Source: Actinomycetota bacterium
Lineage (GTDB): Bacteria; Actinomycetota; Acidimicrobiia; Acidimicrobiales; AC-9
Direction of reading: 5' to 3'
Length of the DNA stretch: 32,770 nucleotides
NCBI GenBank assembly: GCA_005888295.1
Contig: VAWP01000059.1
Coordinates: 3,246 to 36,015, forward strand
Of the stretch, positions 1 through 7,357 are shown one piece after another (the stretch's first letter is position 1; each line of letters starts with the position of its first letter). A program made the translations under genes and the position numbers. Under the pieces are notes generated by a model. The model did not search any database. It saw nothing but the letters and a program-made list of their open reading frames with translations, and had not been told where the DNA came from.

Positions 1-195
1 GGCGTCGTGCTCCACTACGCCGTCTCCTGGCTGCGACCCGTCGAGAACCACGTCCTCGCCGTTCCCCCGAGCATGGCGTCGGCCCTGCCCGTCCGCCTCC
101 AGGAGCTCCTCGGCTACAACATCCATCCACCATTCATCGGCTACGTGGACGGCCGCCACCCACGCAAGCTGCTCGAGGAAGCCGTCAGCGCCTGA
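1..195 (+). CDS. 3' end of an unidentified gene (partial)
   Basis: An open frame enters from the left edge and ends at TGA 193-195, leaving 64 readable residues. The visible tail contains LRPVENH, a proline-rich stretch and HPPFIGYVDGRHPRKLLEE. I do not recognise the family. The codon use is typical of the high-GC neighbours, so I take it as a real C-terminus rather than a shadow. It converges on the acyl-CoA dehydrogenase gene. Its last codons and stop lie inside the first copy of a 53-bp tandem repeat. The upstream sequence is needed to name it. Confidence 0.55.
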   Translation, partial: GVVLHYAVSWLRPVENHVLAVPPSMASALPVRLQELLGYNIHPPFIGYVDGRHPRKLLEEAVSA

Positions 196-346
196 GGCCG
201 GCCCGGGAGGCCGGCCCAAAGAACAGACTCGAGGGCACTAGCGCCTGAGGCCGGCCCGGGAGGCCGGCCCAAAGGACAGACTCGAGGGCGCTAGCGCCTG
301 AGGCCGGCCCGGGAGGCCGGCCCAAAGGACAGACTCGAGGGCGCTA
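188..346. repeat. 53-bp tandem repeat, three copies, between convergent genes
   Basis: Copies lie at 188-240, 241-293 and 294-346. Copies 2 and 3 are identical. Copy 1 differs at two positions (AAAGAAC for AAAGGAC, GGGCACTA for GGGCGCTA). Each copy starts with GCGCCTGA and ends with GGGCGCTA, so the copy boundary makes a 12-bp palindrome (GGCGCTAGCGCC at 287-298). The left copy contains the stop codon of the upstream plus-strand gene. The right copy ends in the TAG (minus strand) of the acyl-CoA dehydrogenase. There are no spacers, so this is not CRISPR. Confidence 0.95.
196..322. terminator. Three GC hairpins, possible bidirectional terminator array
   Basis: Each repeat copy holds GGCCGGCC, five bases CGGGA, then GGCCGGCC again. 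The stems are at 196-203/209-216, 249-256/262-269 and 302-309/315-322. Each can fold into an 8-bp all-GC stem with a 5-nt loop on either strand. There is no T-tract, so they are not canonical intrinsic terminators. Their position between two convergent genes favours a role in ending or insulating transcription, which is inference. Confidence 0.5.
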
Positions 347-1585
347 GCGCCCGAGACCGAACAGCTGCTGGCCGACCTTGCGCATCTGGATCTCCTCGGA
401 GCCCTCGGTGATGCGGTAGCGCCGGTGGTGGCGGTAGATGTGCTCGAAGGGCATGTGCCTGCTGTAGCCCAGACCTCCGCACGTCTGCATCGCCCGGTCG
501 GCGGCGTCACAGGCGAGCCGGTTGGCCCGGTAGTTGCACATGGCGACCTCGTGGGTGACCTCCATGTGGTGCTGGCGGTCGAGCGCCCAGGCCGTGGCTC
601 GCACGAGCTGGCGCAGCATGGCTGCCTCCGTGTGCAGCTCGACCAACGGGAACTGGATGGCCTGGTTCCTCGACAACGGCCGGCCCCAGGTCTGACGCTG
701 GTTCGCGTACGCGACCGCCTCGTTGATGCAGAACTGCGCGGCGCCGAGCGACGAGGCCGCCTGGCGGATGCGGTTCTCGTGGACGAAGTGCTGCGCCAGC
801 TCGAGTCCGCGGTCGACGGGCCCGAACACCGCCGACCTCGGCACCCGGACGTCGGTGAGCGTCACCTCGGCGTGATCGGTCGGCATGTTGAAGGTCCACC
901 AGAAGAAATCCACGGAGAACCCGGGAGCATCCGTCGGCACGAGCAGGGCGGTGATGCCGAACGGTGACCCCTGGTCGCCAGACGTGCGGGCGAAGACGAT
1001 GTCGTGGGTGGCGTGGTGGAGGCCCGAGTTGAAGCGCTTGCGCCCGTTGATCACCCACTCGTCGCCGTCGAGCACGGCGGTGGTGTCGAGATAGGTCGCA
1101 TCTGAGCCGTGGTCCGGCTCGGTGAGGCCGAAGGCGAGACGGCGGGATCCGTCGAAGAACCCCGGCATCCACTCAGCTCGCTGCTCGTCGGTGCCGAAGT
1201 CGCGCATCATGAGCACGGTCGGGAAGTTGCCCACGATCGAGCTCTCGTTCTGCAGGTCGTTGTGCAGACCGAGCCCGCGGGTCGCCAGGTGCTCCCGGAT
1301 GATCGCCATCTCCAGGTTGCTGGCCTCGTGCCCGCCGTACTCCTTTGGGAGCGCCCAGCGCAGCCAACCAGCGCCGTCGGCCCGCCGTCGCATCTCGGCC
1401 AGCAGCTGCTCCCACTCCTGGCGGGGGACACCCCCGGCCTCGAAGTCGGTGCGGGCGTACTCACGTCGATGATCGAAGAAACGGATGTTGTCGTCCTGGC
1501 GCTCGAGCGGCTCGATCTCCCGCTCGATGAAGTCATCGAGGGCGTCGAGCGTCGCCTTGATCTCCTCGGGGATGTCGAAGTCCAC
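344..1585 (-). CDS. Acyl-CoA dehydrogenase family protein
   Basis: This is a predicted FAD-dependent flavoenzyme that introduces the alpha,beta double bond in an acyl-CoA, passing electrons to ETF. The protein is about 413 residues. It shows an N-terminal helical domain (DIPEEIKATLDALDDF), the FAD/substrate signature FGLTEPDHGSDA, a middle beta domain with TDVRVP, and a C-terminal helical domain with QTCGGLGYSRHMPFEHIYR. It ends near TEGSEEIQ, where the Glu aligns with the usual catalytic base (family knowledge). I chose the GTG at 1585 because MDFDIPEEI is a typical family N-terminus and a TAnnnT box lies 8 nt upstream. The longer frame to 1666 adds an Arg-rich stretch unlike the family. The acyl substrate is unknown. 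The stop lies inside the 53-bp repeat. Confidence 0.9.
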   Translation of the reverse strand: MDFDIPEEIKATLDALDDFIEREIEPLERQDDNIRFFDHRREYARTDFEAGGVPRQEWEQLLAEMRRRADGAGWLRWALPKEYGGHEASNLEMAIIREHLATRGLGLHNDLQNESSIVGNFPTVLMMRDFGTDEQRAEWMPGFFDGSRRLAFGLTEPDHGSDATYLDTTAVLDGDEWVINGRKRFNSGLHHATHDIVFARTSGDQGSPFGITALLVPTDAPGFSVDFFWWTFNMPTDHAEVTLTDVRVPRSAVFGPVDRGLELAQHFVHENRIRQAASSLGAAQFCINEAVAYANQRQTWGRPLSRNQAIQFPLVELHTEAAMLRQLVRATAWALDRQHHMEVTHEVAMCNYRANRLACDAADRAMQTCGGLGYSRHMPFEHIYRHHRRYRITEGSEEIQMRKVGQQLFGLGR

Positions 1586-1593
1586 GCCTCGAC

Positions 1594-1599
1594 ACCGTA
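1594..1599 (-). promoter_or_regulatory. -10 box (TACGGT) for the acyl-CoA dehydrogenase
   Basis: TACGGT on the minus strand lies 8 nt before the GTG at 1585. This spacing implies a transcript with almost no leader. It supports the shorter start. Confidence 0.45.
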
Positions 1600-1795
1600 G
1601 GGCCCGAGCCGGCCGGAAGGCGACCCGCCGGCGGTGGGCGCGGCTGCGAGGCTCCTGTCGTTCCACATTGGGTCGAAAGTGGGCGGTGCGCTGGTGGGCG
1701 GCGCGCTCAGTTTCGACCAGATGCGGAACGCGAGGTGTGCAAGGGCGCAGCCCGGAGGGCGGCCCGCCAGGCTGAGCGCCTCCGGGGTCGAGACG

Positions 1796-1801
1796 TAGGC
1801 T
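1796..1801 (+). promoter_or_regulatory. -10 box (TAGGCT) for the small Ea22-like gene
   Basis: TAGGCT lies exactly 6 nt before ATG 1808, and no Shine-Dalgarno sequence is present. This fits leaderless transcription. CTGAGC at 1772-1777 is a weak -35 candidate. Confidence 0.5.
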
Positions 1802-1807
1802 TCGGCC

Positions 1808-2119
1808 ATGGCGCTTTCACTGGCGGAGATACAGGACCGGCTCCTTCGGGCCAGCCGGGGCCCGTGGCGGTACTCGGGACAGCAGGTGATGATCGGTCAG
1901 GGCCTGGGCTCGTACGCAGTGACCGTCAGGAAGGCCGATGACGGCGAGTTCATCGCCGCGGCGAGGAGCGACGTCGAGAGCCTGCTGCGGGAGGTTGCCC
2001 GGCTGCGGGAGGGCCTGACGGGGGCCCATCAGGGTCTGGCGACGCTGCAGCGGCACGCCTCGGGCCAGGCCCAGGACATGATCGACGGTCTGCTGGCCGA
2101 CCTGGGCAAGTTCATGTGA
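1808..2119 (+). CDS. Small hypothetical protein, Ea22-like
   Basis: The product is 103 residues. It begins SLAEIQDRLLRASRGPW and continues with a central FIAAARSDVESLLREVARLR. This pattern (an N-terminal amphipathic helix ending in GPW, then 'ARSDV..LL.EV..LR') recurs in small actinobacterial and phage Ea22-like hypothetical proteins. The C-terminal third is helical and could form a coiled coil. There is no signal peptide or membrane segment. The function is unknown. It is transcribed alone and converges on the selenoprotein gene with a 36-bp gap. Phage-like relatives hint at a mobile origin, but nothing else phage-like is nearby. Confidence 0.7.
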   Translation: MALSLAEIQDRLLRASRGPWRYSGQQVMIGQGLGSYAVTVRKADDGEFIAAARSDVESLLREVARLREGLTGAHQGLATLQRHASGQAQDMIDGLLADLGKFM

Positions 2120-2155
2120 GGACGTGGGTGCGGAGCTCGAGGCCGGAGTCGGCGG

Positions 2156-2713
2156 TCACGGCCCGGGCGGCTGCGTTCCGGTCGCCACGGCAGCGGCGAG
2201 GACCTCGTCGGCGGCGGCCTCGGCCAGAGCCCGGATCTCGTCGTCGGTCCGGTCCTGGATCGGATGGGGGACGAACACCCGGGCGGGATCGACGCCCAGG
2301 GCGCGGGCCTGCGTCTCGGCAGCGGCGACGAACTCCGTCGAGGCGACGAACACCCCCGGGAGCCCCCGGGTCTCCAGCTCCGCGATGTCGTGCACACTGC
2401 ACGACGTGCAGCTGCCTCAGTCGGCGAGCGCCTCGATCACCAGATCGCACTTGGTGCTTATCTCGTGGCGCAGGTCGACGGGCGCCACCTTGGCGAAGGT
2501 GGGCTTGCGGTAGCGGAGGACCCGAAGGTCGGGGACCCGCGCCCTCAGCGTCGACTCCAACGCGTCGAGGAAGACGTCGCCCCGGGGCTTGGAGATGTCC
2601 AGCAGCCCGACCGTGAGGCCGTCCAGCGAGGACGGCCGGGCCACCCGGGCTCGCGTCGTCGGGGTGCGCTCGCTGGTCGGGTCGAGCAGGACAGTAGCGG
2701 AGTCGGGCGTCAT
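2156..2713 (-). CDS. UGSC-family selenoprotein (in-frame UGA read as selenocysteine)
   Basis: The frame runs from ATG 2713 to TGA 2156-2158 and is interrupted once, at TGA 2417-2419. Around that codon the protein reads VIEALAD-U-GSCTSCSVHDIAELE. This matches the UGSC motif for which a family of (seleno)proteins is named, where U or Cys occupies the first position. With Sec at residue 99 the product is 185 residues. The first half holds LTVGLLDISKPRGDVFLDAL and the second GLPGVFVASTEFV and PHPIQDRTDDEI, and both halves have normal coding character. U-G-S-C-T-S-C gives a dense selenol/thiol site, so a redox role is likely; the substrate is unknown. The start overlaps the stop of the upstream thioredoxin-fused gene (ATGA), indicating coupled translation. 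The alternative, a nonsense mutation, is unlikely because the codon falls exactly at the conserved U position. Confidence 0.9.
2391..2419 (-). promoter_or_regulatory. Selenocysteine UGA codon and candidate bacterial SECIS hairpin
   Basis: Read on the minus strand, the UGA (2419-2417) is followed after 5 nt by CUGCAC-GUC-GUGCAG, a perfect 6-bp stem with a 3-nt loop (2411-2397). An alternative fold, UGCAC/GUGCA at 2410-2391, gives a 10-nt loop that starts with GU, the feature SelB usually recognises. Either way the loop is about 11-12 nt from the UGA. That is closer than in E. coli fdhF, so the assignment is tentative. Confidence 0.5.
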
Positions 2714-4194
2714 GTCCCCACCTCCCGGGTCACTGGTTGGCTGCCGCCGGGTCCGTTGATCCAGCTTCCGATGATGGACGAGAACAGCCCCGCCCGGCCG
2801 CCGGCGTGGACGAACCACAGCCCGTCGGGGCGGAACTTCGGGATGGCGGCCTCCTCCAGACCCTGGGGCAGGCCCTCGTCGCACCCGCCGGCGCCGCGAA
2901 CGAGCTCGGCGCCGGGGACGGTGAGGAGCTCCAGCAGCTCGTCCCGGAGCCTGGCCTTTGTCCACGCCGCCTCGCCGAAGACCCGGGCATGCTCGGGGCT
3001 CACGACCAGCATGGCGTCGAGGCCGAGAGCCAGCTTGTGATGGCCGACCGTCCGCAGGCTCCCGGCGAACGACCGGGCGAGGGACTCGGGCGTCCGCGAC
3101 AGCTGATCGACGACGCCGCGTGGCCCCTCACCGGCGTACAGCGTCACCGTTGAGCTCTCCGGCGCCATGCCGCGCTCGACCGCCAACGACTCCCAGGGGG
3201 ATCCCTCCTCGTCCTCGGCGAAGCAGAACGTGTACTTGCCCGGGTTGCCGAGGGTCGCCCGGTCGACACCGCCGGGCACCCCGCCGCCGACGTTGCGCAC
3301 GATCAGCTGCAGCGCCCGGCCGATCGTGGCGTTGGCTCGGTTCCCCTGCCCCAGGACGTTGCCTGCGGAGTTCATGCCGATGGCCTGACGGACGGGACCG
3401 TTCACGATCACGACGGGGCCGGAGAAGTACGTCGTGGCAACGAGCCCGTGGCCGTTGAACTCGTCGGTGCACATGGCCTCGACCGCCGCCAGCACGAGCG
3501 GCAGGTACTCGGGCCGGCAGCCGGCCAGGACGGCGTTGATGGCGGCCTTCTCGACGGTGCACTCCACCAGATCGGGAGGGACGGTCGCCACCACCTCCTC
3601 CGGTGCCCGTGTCGTTCCCTCGAGCATGCGCAGCACCCTGGCCTCGGTGGGCGGGACCACGGGCAGCCCGTCGGTCCATCCGCGCTCGAAGGCGGCCTCG
3701 GCCTCGTCTTCGGACGAGCCGAGCGACACGCGGCGGGCCCGCAGCCGGCCGGACCCGAACCGGGTGGCGAGCTCGTCGGCCATGGCTGGGTCAGCTGTCC
3801 GCGACCCGCAACCGGGACGGAGCTCGGGGAGATCAGGACCGAGGCCCGCGACGCCGGTGAGCTCCTCCCACCGCGGCCGGTGCCAGCCCTCCGTCCGGGC
3901 GATCTCCACGCCGCCGTCGAACCGCAGGATGGTCGGCACCGTGAGGAGGTCGAGGGCCCACGACACCCGGAGCTCGGTGTCGTCGACGACATCGGGGAGC
4001 TCCCGAGGGAACCCGGGATCGTCCTGGGTGTAGACGGTCAGTGGGACGCCGGCGCGGCGCAGCTGCGCCAGCACCGGCGTGACGGACACACACGTCTCGC
4101 ACTCGTGCTTGACCACGGCGACGATGCCGTCGGGCACAGCCGGCACGCGAGGCCGGCCCGAGCGCACAGCGGGCGACGTCTGGGACCCCGTCAC
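2710..4194 (-). CDS. Thioredoxin-domain protein, partner of the UGSC selenoprotein
   Basis: The product is 494 residues. Residues about 20-110 resemble a thioredoxin or glutaredoxin fold, with the redox motif C32-E-T-C35 and a TVPT segment whose Pro87 fits the usual cis-proline. The remaining ~350 residues form a large domain containing DGLPVVPPTEARV, VEKAAINAVLAGCRPEYLP, VVIVNGPVRQAIGMNS, GNRANATIGRALQLI and FRPDGLWFVHAGGRAG. I know this combination only as an uncharacterised conserved domain. It starts at GTG 4194, overlapping the stop of the F420-type oxidoreductase gene (GTGA), and its own stop overlaps the selenoprotein start (ATGA). The tight coupling suggests the Trx domain reduces or loads the selenol/thiol centre of the neighbour; that is inference. 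No signal peptide is visible, so it is probably cytoplasmic. Confidence 0.8.
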   Translation of the reverse strand: MTGSQTSPAVRSGRPRVPAVPDGIVAVVKHECETCVSVTPVLAQLRRAGVPLTVYTQDDPGFPRELPDVVDDTELRVSWALDLLTVPTILRFDGGVEIARTEGWHRPRWEELTGVAGLGPDLPELRPGCGSRTADPAMADELATRFGSGRLRARRVSLGSSEDEAEAAFERGWTDGLPVVPPTEARVLRMLEGTTRAPEEVVATVPPDLVECTVEKAAINAVLAGCRPEYLPLVLAAVEAMCTDEFNGHGLVATTYFSGPVVIVNGPVRQAIGMNSAGNVLGQGNRANATIGRALQLIVRNVGGGVPGGVDRATLGNPGKYTFCFAEDEEGSPWESLAVERGMAPESSTVTLYAGEGPRGVVDQLSRTPESLARSFAGSLRTVGHHKLALGLDAMLVVSPEHARVFGEAAWTKARLRDELLELLTVPGAELVRGAGGCDEGLPQGLEEAAIPKFRPDGLWFVHAGGRAGLFSSIIGSWINGPGGSQPVTREVGT

Positions 4195-5075
4195 GAGAAC
4201 AGGTTAGAGCCGGCGATGGCGCGCCACTCCTCGAGCGGGAGCCGCGCCCGGTCCTCGGTGAGGACCTGCATCGCCACGTGGTCGGCGCCGGCCTCGAGGT
4301 GCTGACGCAACCGGTCGGTCGCCTGCTCGAGCGGGCCCCAGGCGACGACCGCATCGACCAGGCGGTCGCTGCCGGCGTCGGCGAGGTCGTCCTCGCCGTA
4401 GCCGATGCGGGCGAGGCTGCGCCGGTAGTTCGGCAGCCGGAGGTAGGTGCCCAGATGAGCCCTGGCGATGCGGCGGGCCCGATCCGGGTCTGCCACGAGC
4501 ACCACGGCGACCTCCGGGCACAGCAGCGACCCGGGCCCGAGGATCTGGCGGGCCTGATGGGTGTGCTCGGGCGGCACCAGGTAGGGATGGGCGCCGTCAG
4601 CGCGCTCGGCGGCGAGAGCCAGCATCCGCGGTCCCAGCGCCGCCAGCACGCGCACCGTCGGCACCGCCTCGAGGGCCGGAGCGTCGTAGTGGGCCTGGTC
4701 CATGGCATCCAGGTAGGCGCGCATGGCCTGGAGCGGCCGCTCGTAGTGATGCCCCCTCGGCGAGACCAGCGGGTCGTGGCTGACCCCAACCCCGAGGAGG
4801 AACCGCCCGCCCCAACCCTCGCTGAGCGTCCGCTGGCCGGCCGCCATCGCCATCGGGTCGCGAACCCAGATGTTGGCGATACCGGTCGCGACGACCAGCC
4901 TGGTGCTCGCCGACAGGAGCAGGGCGGCGTTGGCGAACGCCTCGCGCCTGGCGGCCTCGCCCACCCAGAGCGTCCCGTACCCGAGCGCCTCGATCTCTGT
5001 GACCGCGTCGCGCACGGCGGCCGCCGGTTGCCTGTCCAGGGCCGAGGTCCATATCCCGATTCGTCCCAGCTCCAC
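4191..5075 (-). CDS. LLM-class F420-dependent oxidoreductase, MSMEG_4141-like
   Basis: The protein has 294 residues and a single luciferase-like (TIM-barrel) domain. It shows GRIGIWTSALDRQP at the N-terminus, IEALGYGTLWVGEA, VVATGIANIWVRDP, and GGRFLLGVGVSH, all typical of the actinobacterial F420-dependent subfamily that includes MSMEG_4141. Members move hydride between reduced deazaflavin F420 and an organic substrate; the substrate here is not known. The GTG at 5075 is preferred because TAGAGT lies exactly 6 nt upstream. It is the first gene of a three-gene operon with the thioredoxin-fused protein and the selenoprotein (4-bp overlap). F420 chemistry may therefore feed the same reaction, which is inference. 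Confidence 0.85.
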   Translation of the reverse strand: MELGRIGIWTSALDRQPAAAVRDAVTEIEALGYGTLWVGEAARREAFANAALLLSASTRLVVATGIANIWVRDPMAMAAGQRTLSEGWGGRFLLGVGVSHDPLVSPRGHHYERPLQAMRAYLDAMDQAHYDAPALEAVPTVRVLAALGPRMLALAAERADGAHPYLVPPEHTHQARQILGPGSLLCPEVAVVLVADPDRARRIARAHLGTYLRLPNYRRSLARIGYGEDDLADAGSDRLVDAVVAWGPLEQATDRLRQHLEAGADHVAMQVLTEDRARLPLEEWRAIAGSNLFS

Positions 5076-5081
5076 GCTGGA

Positions 5082-5087
5082 ACTCTA
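5082..5087 (-). promoter_or_regulatory. -10 box (TAGAGT) of the selenoprotein operon
   Basis: TAGAGT on the minus strand lies 6 nt before GTG 5075. There is no Shine-Dalgarno sequence, which implies a leaderless operon transcript. Confidence 0.5.
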
Positions 5088-5098
5088 GGCGCAGGGCA

Positions 5099-5971
5099 TT
5101 ACAACCGGTCCATGAGCTGCTCGGCGTTGCGGACGGCGTTGTCGCCGTGCATGTTCCGGAACACGACGTGCACCTCGCCCGCTTCCTCGGCCAGACGCCG
5201 GAGGTCGGGTACCCACGCTTCGAGCTCCTTTGGGCGGTACCGGTAGTCGGTGAGCCCCTGAAACGACGACTCCTCCCACCCTTGCCGGTTGCGCCCGTGG
5301 AACTTGACCATCGCCAGCTCGGTCGAGGTCGCCGCCGCCAGCCGCGGCAACGCCTTGTCCACCCGTTGGGGCATGTCCGCACACACCAGCGCGATCGAGT
5401 GGTCGGCGAGCAATGCCAGCGTCCGCTCCCGTTCCTCGGGCTTGAACCAGCTCGGGTGACGAAACTCGACAGCGATCCGGTCAGCGGCGGCCCGGTCGGC
5501 GCAGTCGACGACGTACTCCCGATTGGCGCTCCTCGACGAGAACCAGGGCGGGAACTGAAAGACAAGACAACCGAGCTTGTTGGTCCGCCGCAGCGGATCG
5601 ACGCCGTCGAGGAACCGGTCCCAGAGCTGGCCGACCCCCTGCTCGTCCACGTGCTTGAGGTAGACGGTCGCTTTGTCCGACTCCACGTCGATGCCCCTCG
5701 GGATGGACGAGGCTCGCGTGGGATGCTGCGTGAGCAGGGAGAACGCCTTCACGTCGAAGGTGAAGTCGGCGGGCGTTCGACTGGCCCAGTCTCGGGCCAT
5801 GACCTGGCGGGGCAGCGCGTAGTACGTGCTGTCCACCTCGACCAGCGGGAAACGCGATGCGTAGTGGCGCAGCCGGTCCTCGGCCGAGCTGACGCCTTCG
5901 GGGTACCAGCCCGACGCGACCAACGAGCGGTCCGTCCAGGAGGCCGTCCCGACTAGGATTCGTCCCCCCAC
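5099..5971 (-). CDS. DUF72 (YecE-like) protein
   Basis: The protein is about 290 residues, normal for the family. It begins GGRILVGTASWTDRSLV, the DUF72 hallmark (G.ASW.D), followed by VEVDSTYYALP, FTFDVKAFSLLTQHP, CLVFQFPPWF, IAVEFRHPSWF and VHVVFRNMHGDNAVRNA. These match the TIM-barrel-like YecE/DUF72 fold. The biochemical function is not established. I chose GTG 5971 because it sits just before the first conserved strand. The longer frame to 6154 would run into the divergent histidine kinase region and adds unconserved sequence. The stop is a TAA 23 bp before the start region of the next operon. Confidence 0.88.
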   Translation of the reverse strand: MGGRILVGTASWTDRSLVASGWYPEGVSSAEDRLRHYASRFPLVEVDSTYYALPRQVMARDWASRTPADFTFDVKAFSLLTQHPTRASSIPRGIDVESDKATVYLKHVDEQGVGQLWDRFLDGVDPLRRTNKLGCLVFQFPPWFSSRSANREYVVDCADRAAADRIAVEFRHPSWFKPEERERTLALLADHSIALVCADMPQRVDKALPRLAAATSTELAMVKFHGRNRQGWEESSFQGLTDYRYRPKELEAWVPDLRRLAEEAGEVHVVFRNMHGDNAVRNAEQLMDRL

Positions 5972-6070
5972 GGCGCCTACGAGGGGGACGCGGCGAGAGA
6001 CATGAGTGCCGACCGTACCAGGACACCCGTCCTGAGCCTCATCACGACGGCGCCCTATGGGACAATGCCA

Positions 6071-6077
6071 GGGGAGG
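6071..6077 (+). promoter_or_regulatory. Ribosome binding site deciding the histidine kinase start
   Basis: GGGGAGG lies 2 nt before ATG 6080 and 5 nt before GTG 6083. This favours these starts over the ATG at 6002, which would add 26 unconserved residues. Confidence 0.6.
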
Positions 6078-6079
6078 TA

Positions 6080-7327
6080 ATGGTGGCTGGACACATGACG
6101 GGCTCGGCGGATCTCTCCTCCAGCACCGAGCTCGATGCGATCGTGCTCGAGCACGCCTACGACGGGGTTCGCCTCCAGCTCGTTCTTCGCGGCCTATTGG
6201 TCGTGTTCGTCGTCCTGACGGTCGCCATCATCCCCCCCGAGCACCACTCGTTCGCGTCCTACATCGTTGTCTCCCTCTATGGCGTGTGGGCCGTCGGCGT
6301 CGCCGCGTGGAGCCGGCAGGGGGGCCCCAATCCGGTTCGGTTCGTCTGGTTGGCGCTGTTCGTGGACCTTCTGGTCCTGGGTGGCCTCACCGTGCTCGTC
6401 GGGGTGGCCGCGCCCCAGAGCTGGACGGACAACGTCCTCATCAACGGCTTCTTCGTCATCCCCCTCCTGGCGGCCACCCAGCTACGGCCGCGTATCTGCG
6501 CAGCCGTCGTCGTGCCGACCGTCGCCATCTACCTCGCGGTCAGCGTGGTCACCCAGTCGTCGAACGAAGAGCCCTGGTCGTCGATCCTCCTGCGCACGCT
6601 CGCCATTGCGGGCCTGGGAGCCGGCTGCATCGCGCTCACCCGCATCCAGCAATCTCGCGTGGCGACGATCGGTCGACTGGTGGGAGATCGGACCGGCCTG
6701 CTCACCGAGGTGATGACGACGGAGGATCGGGAACGTCGGCAGCTGGCCGAGAACCTCCACGACGGCGCGCTGCAGTACGTCCTGGCCGCTCGCCAGGACA
6801 TCGAAGACGTCCAGTCCGACCCACGTGCGATCGCCCGTCTCGACGAGGCCCTCACCGAGTCGTCCCGCTTGCTTCGGTCGACCGTCTCCGAGCTCCATCC
6901 GGCCGTGCTCGAGCGACTGGGTCTGGCCCACGCGCTCCGCGACCTGGCCCGGACCGCGGAGGCGCGCGGTGGGTTCGCCATCACCTTGGAGCTCGACGGC
7001 TGGGAGGAGGGGGCGCGCACCCCGGCAGACGGCCTCCTCTTCGCGACCGCACGGGAGCTGCTCAGCAACGTCGTCAAGCACGCCGGGGCCCACCGCGTCC
7101 AGATCAATCTCGCCCGCTCGGGCGAGCTCGCCCGTCTCGTGATCGCGGACGACGGACGTGGGATCCCGGACGGGGCTGTGGAGCAGAGCCTCGGCGACGG
7201 GCACATCGGTCTGGCCTCGCACAGGGTGCGGCTCGAAGCTGCTGGCGGTGGCCTCAGCATGTCCAGCGCACGTCCCACCGGGACGATCGTCCAGGTCGAC
7301 GTGCCCTGCCCACCGTCGTCCAACTGA
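6080..7327 (+). CDS. Membrane sensor histidine kinase (NarL/DesK type)
   Basis: From ATG 6080 the protein has about 415 residues. Five or six hydrophobic segments (about residues 35-190) form a membrane sensor with no large extracellular domain. The HisKA_3 phosphoacceptor box is ENLHDGALQYVLAARQDIE, with His227. The ATPase domain shows ELLSNVVKHAGAHRV (N box), IADDGRGIPDG and GHIGLASHRVRLEAAGG (G boxes). Such kinases phosphorylate NarL/FixJ-type regulators. The gene converges, 30 bp apart, on one that carries exactly such a receiver and HTH fused to a Ser/Thr kinase, the obvious partner. GGGGAGG at 6071-6077 supports a start at ATG 6080 or the adjacent GTG 6083 (better spacing). An in-frame ATG at 6002 has no such site. 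Confidence 0.9.
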   Translation: MVAGHMTGSADLSSSTELDAIVLEHAYDGVRLQLVLRGLLVVFVVLTVAIIPPEHHSFASYIVVSLYGVWAVGVAAWSRQGGPNPVRFVWLALFVDLLVLGGLTVLVGVAAPQSWTDNVLINGFFVIPLLAATQLRPRICAAVVVPTVAIYLAVSVVTQSSNEEPWSSILLRTLAIAGLGAGCIALTRIQQSRVATIGRLVGDRTGLLTEVMTTEDRERRQLAENLHDGALQYVLAARQDIEDVQSDPRAIARLDEALTESSRLLRSTVSELHPAVLERLGLAHALRDLARTAEARGGFAITLELDGWEEGARTPADGLLFATARELLSNVVKHAGAHRVQINLARSGELARLVIADDGRGIPDGAVEQSLGDGHIGLASHRVRLEAAGGGLSMSSARPTGTIVQVDVPCPPSSN

Positions 7328-7357
7328 TCGGTCCCGGGCGTCCGGGATCGGGGGTCG

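Noticed and set aside
188-346. A short CRISPR array
   Set aside because: The three copies are directly adjacent with no spacers, and the unit is 53 bp with a GC hairpin. It is a plain tandem repeat.
344-1666. A 440-residue acyl-CoA dehydrogenase with N-terminal extension
   Set aside because: The extra 27 residues are Arg-rich and unlike the family. A -10 box sits before the inner GTG 1585.
2417-2713. A separate 98-residue protein ending at TGA 2417, followed by a second small gene
   Set aside because: The TGA falls at the known Sec position of UGSC proteins and both halves belong to one family.
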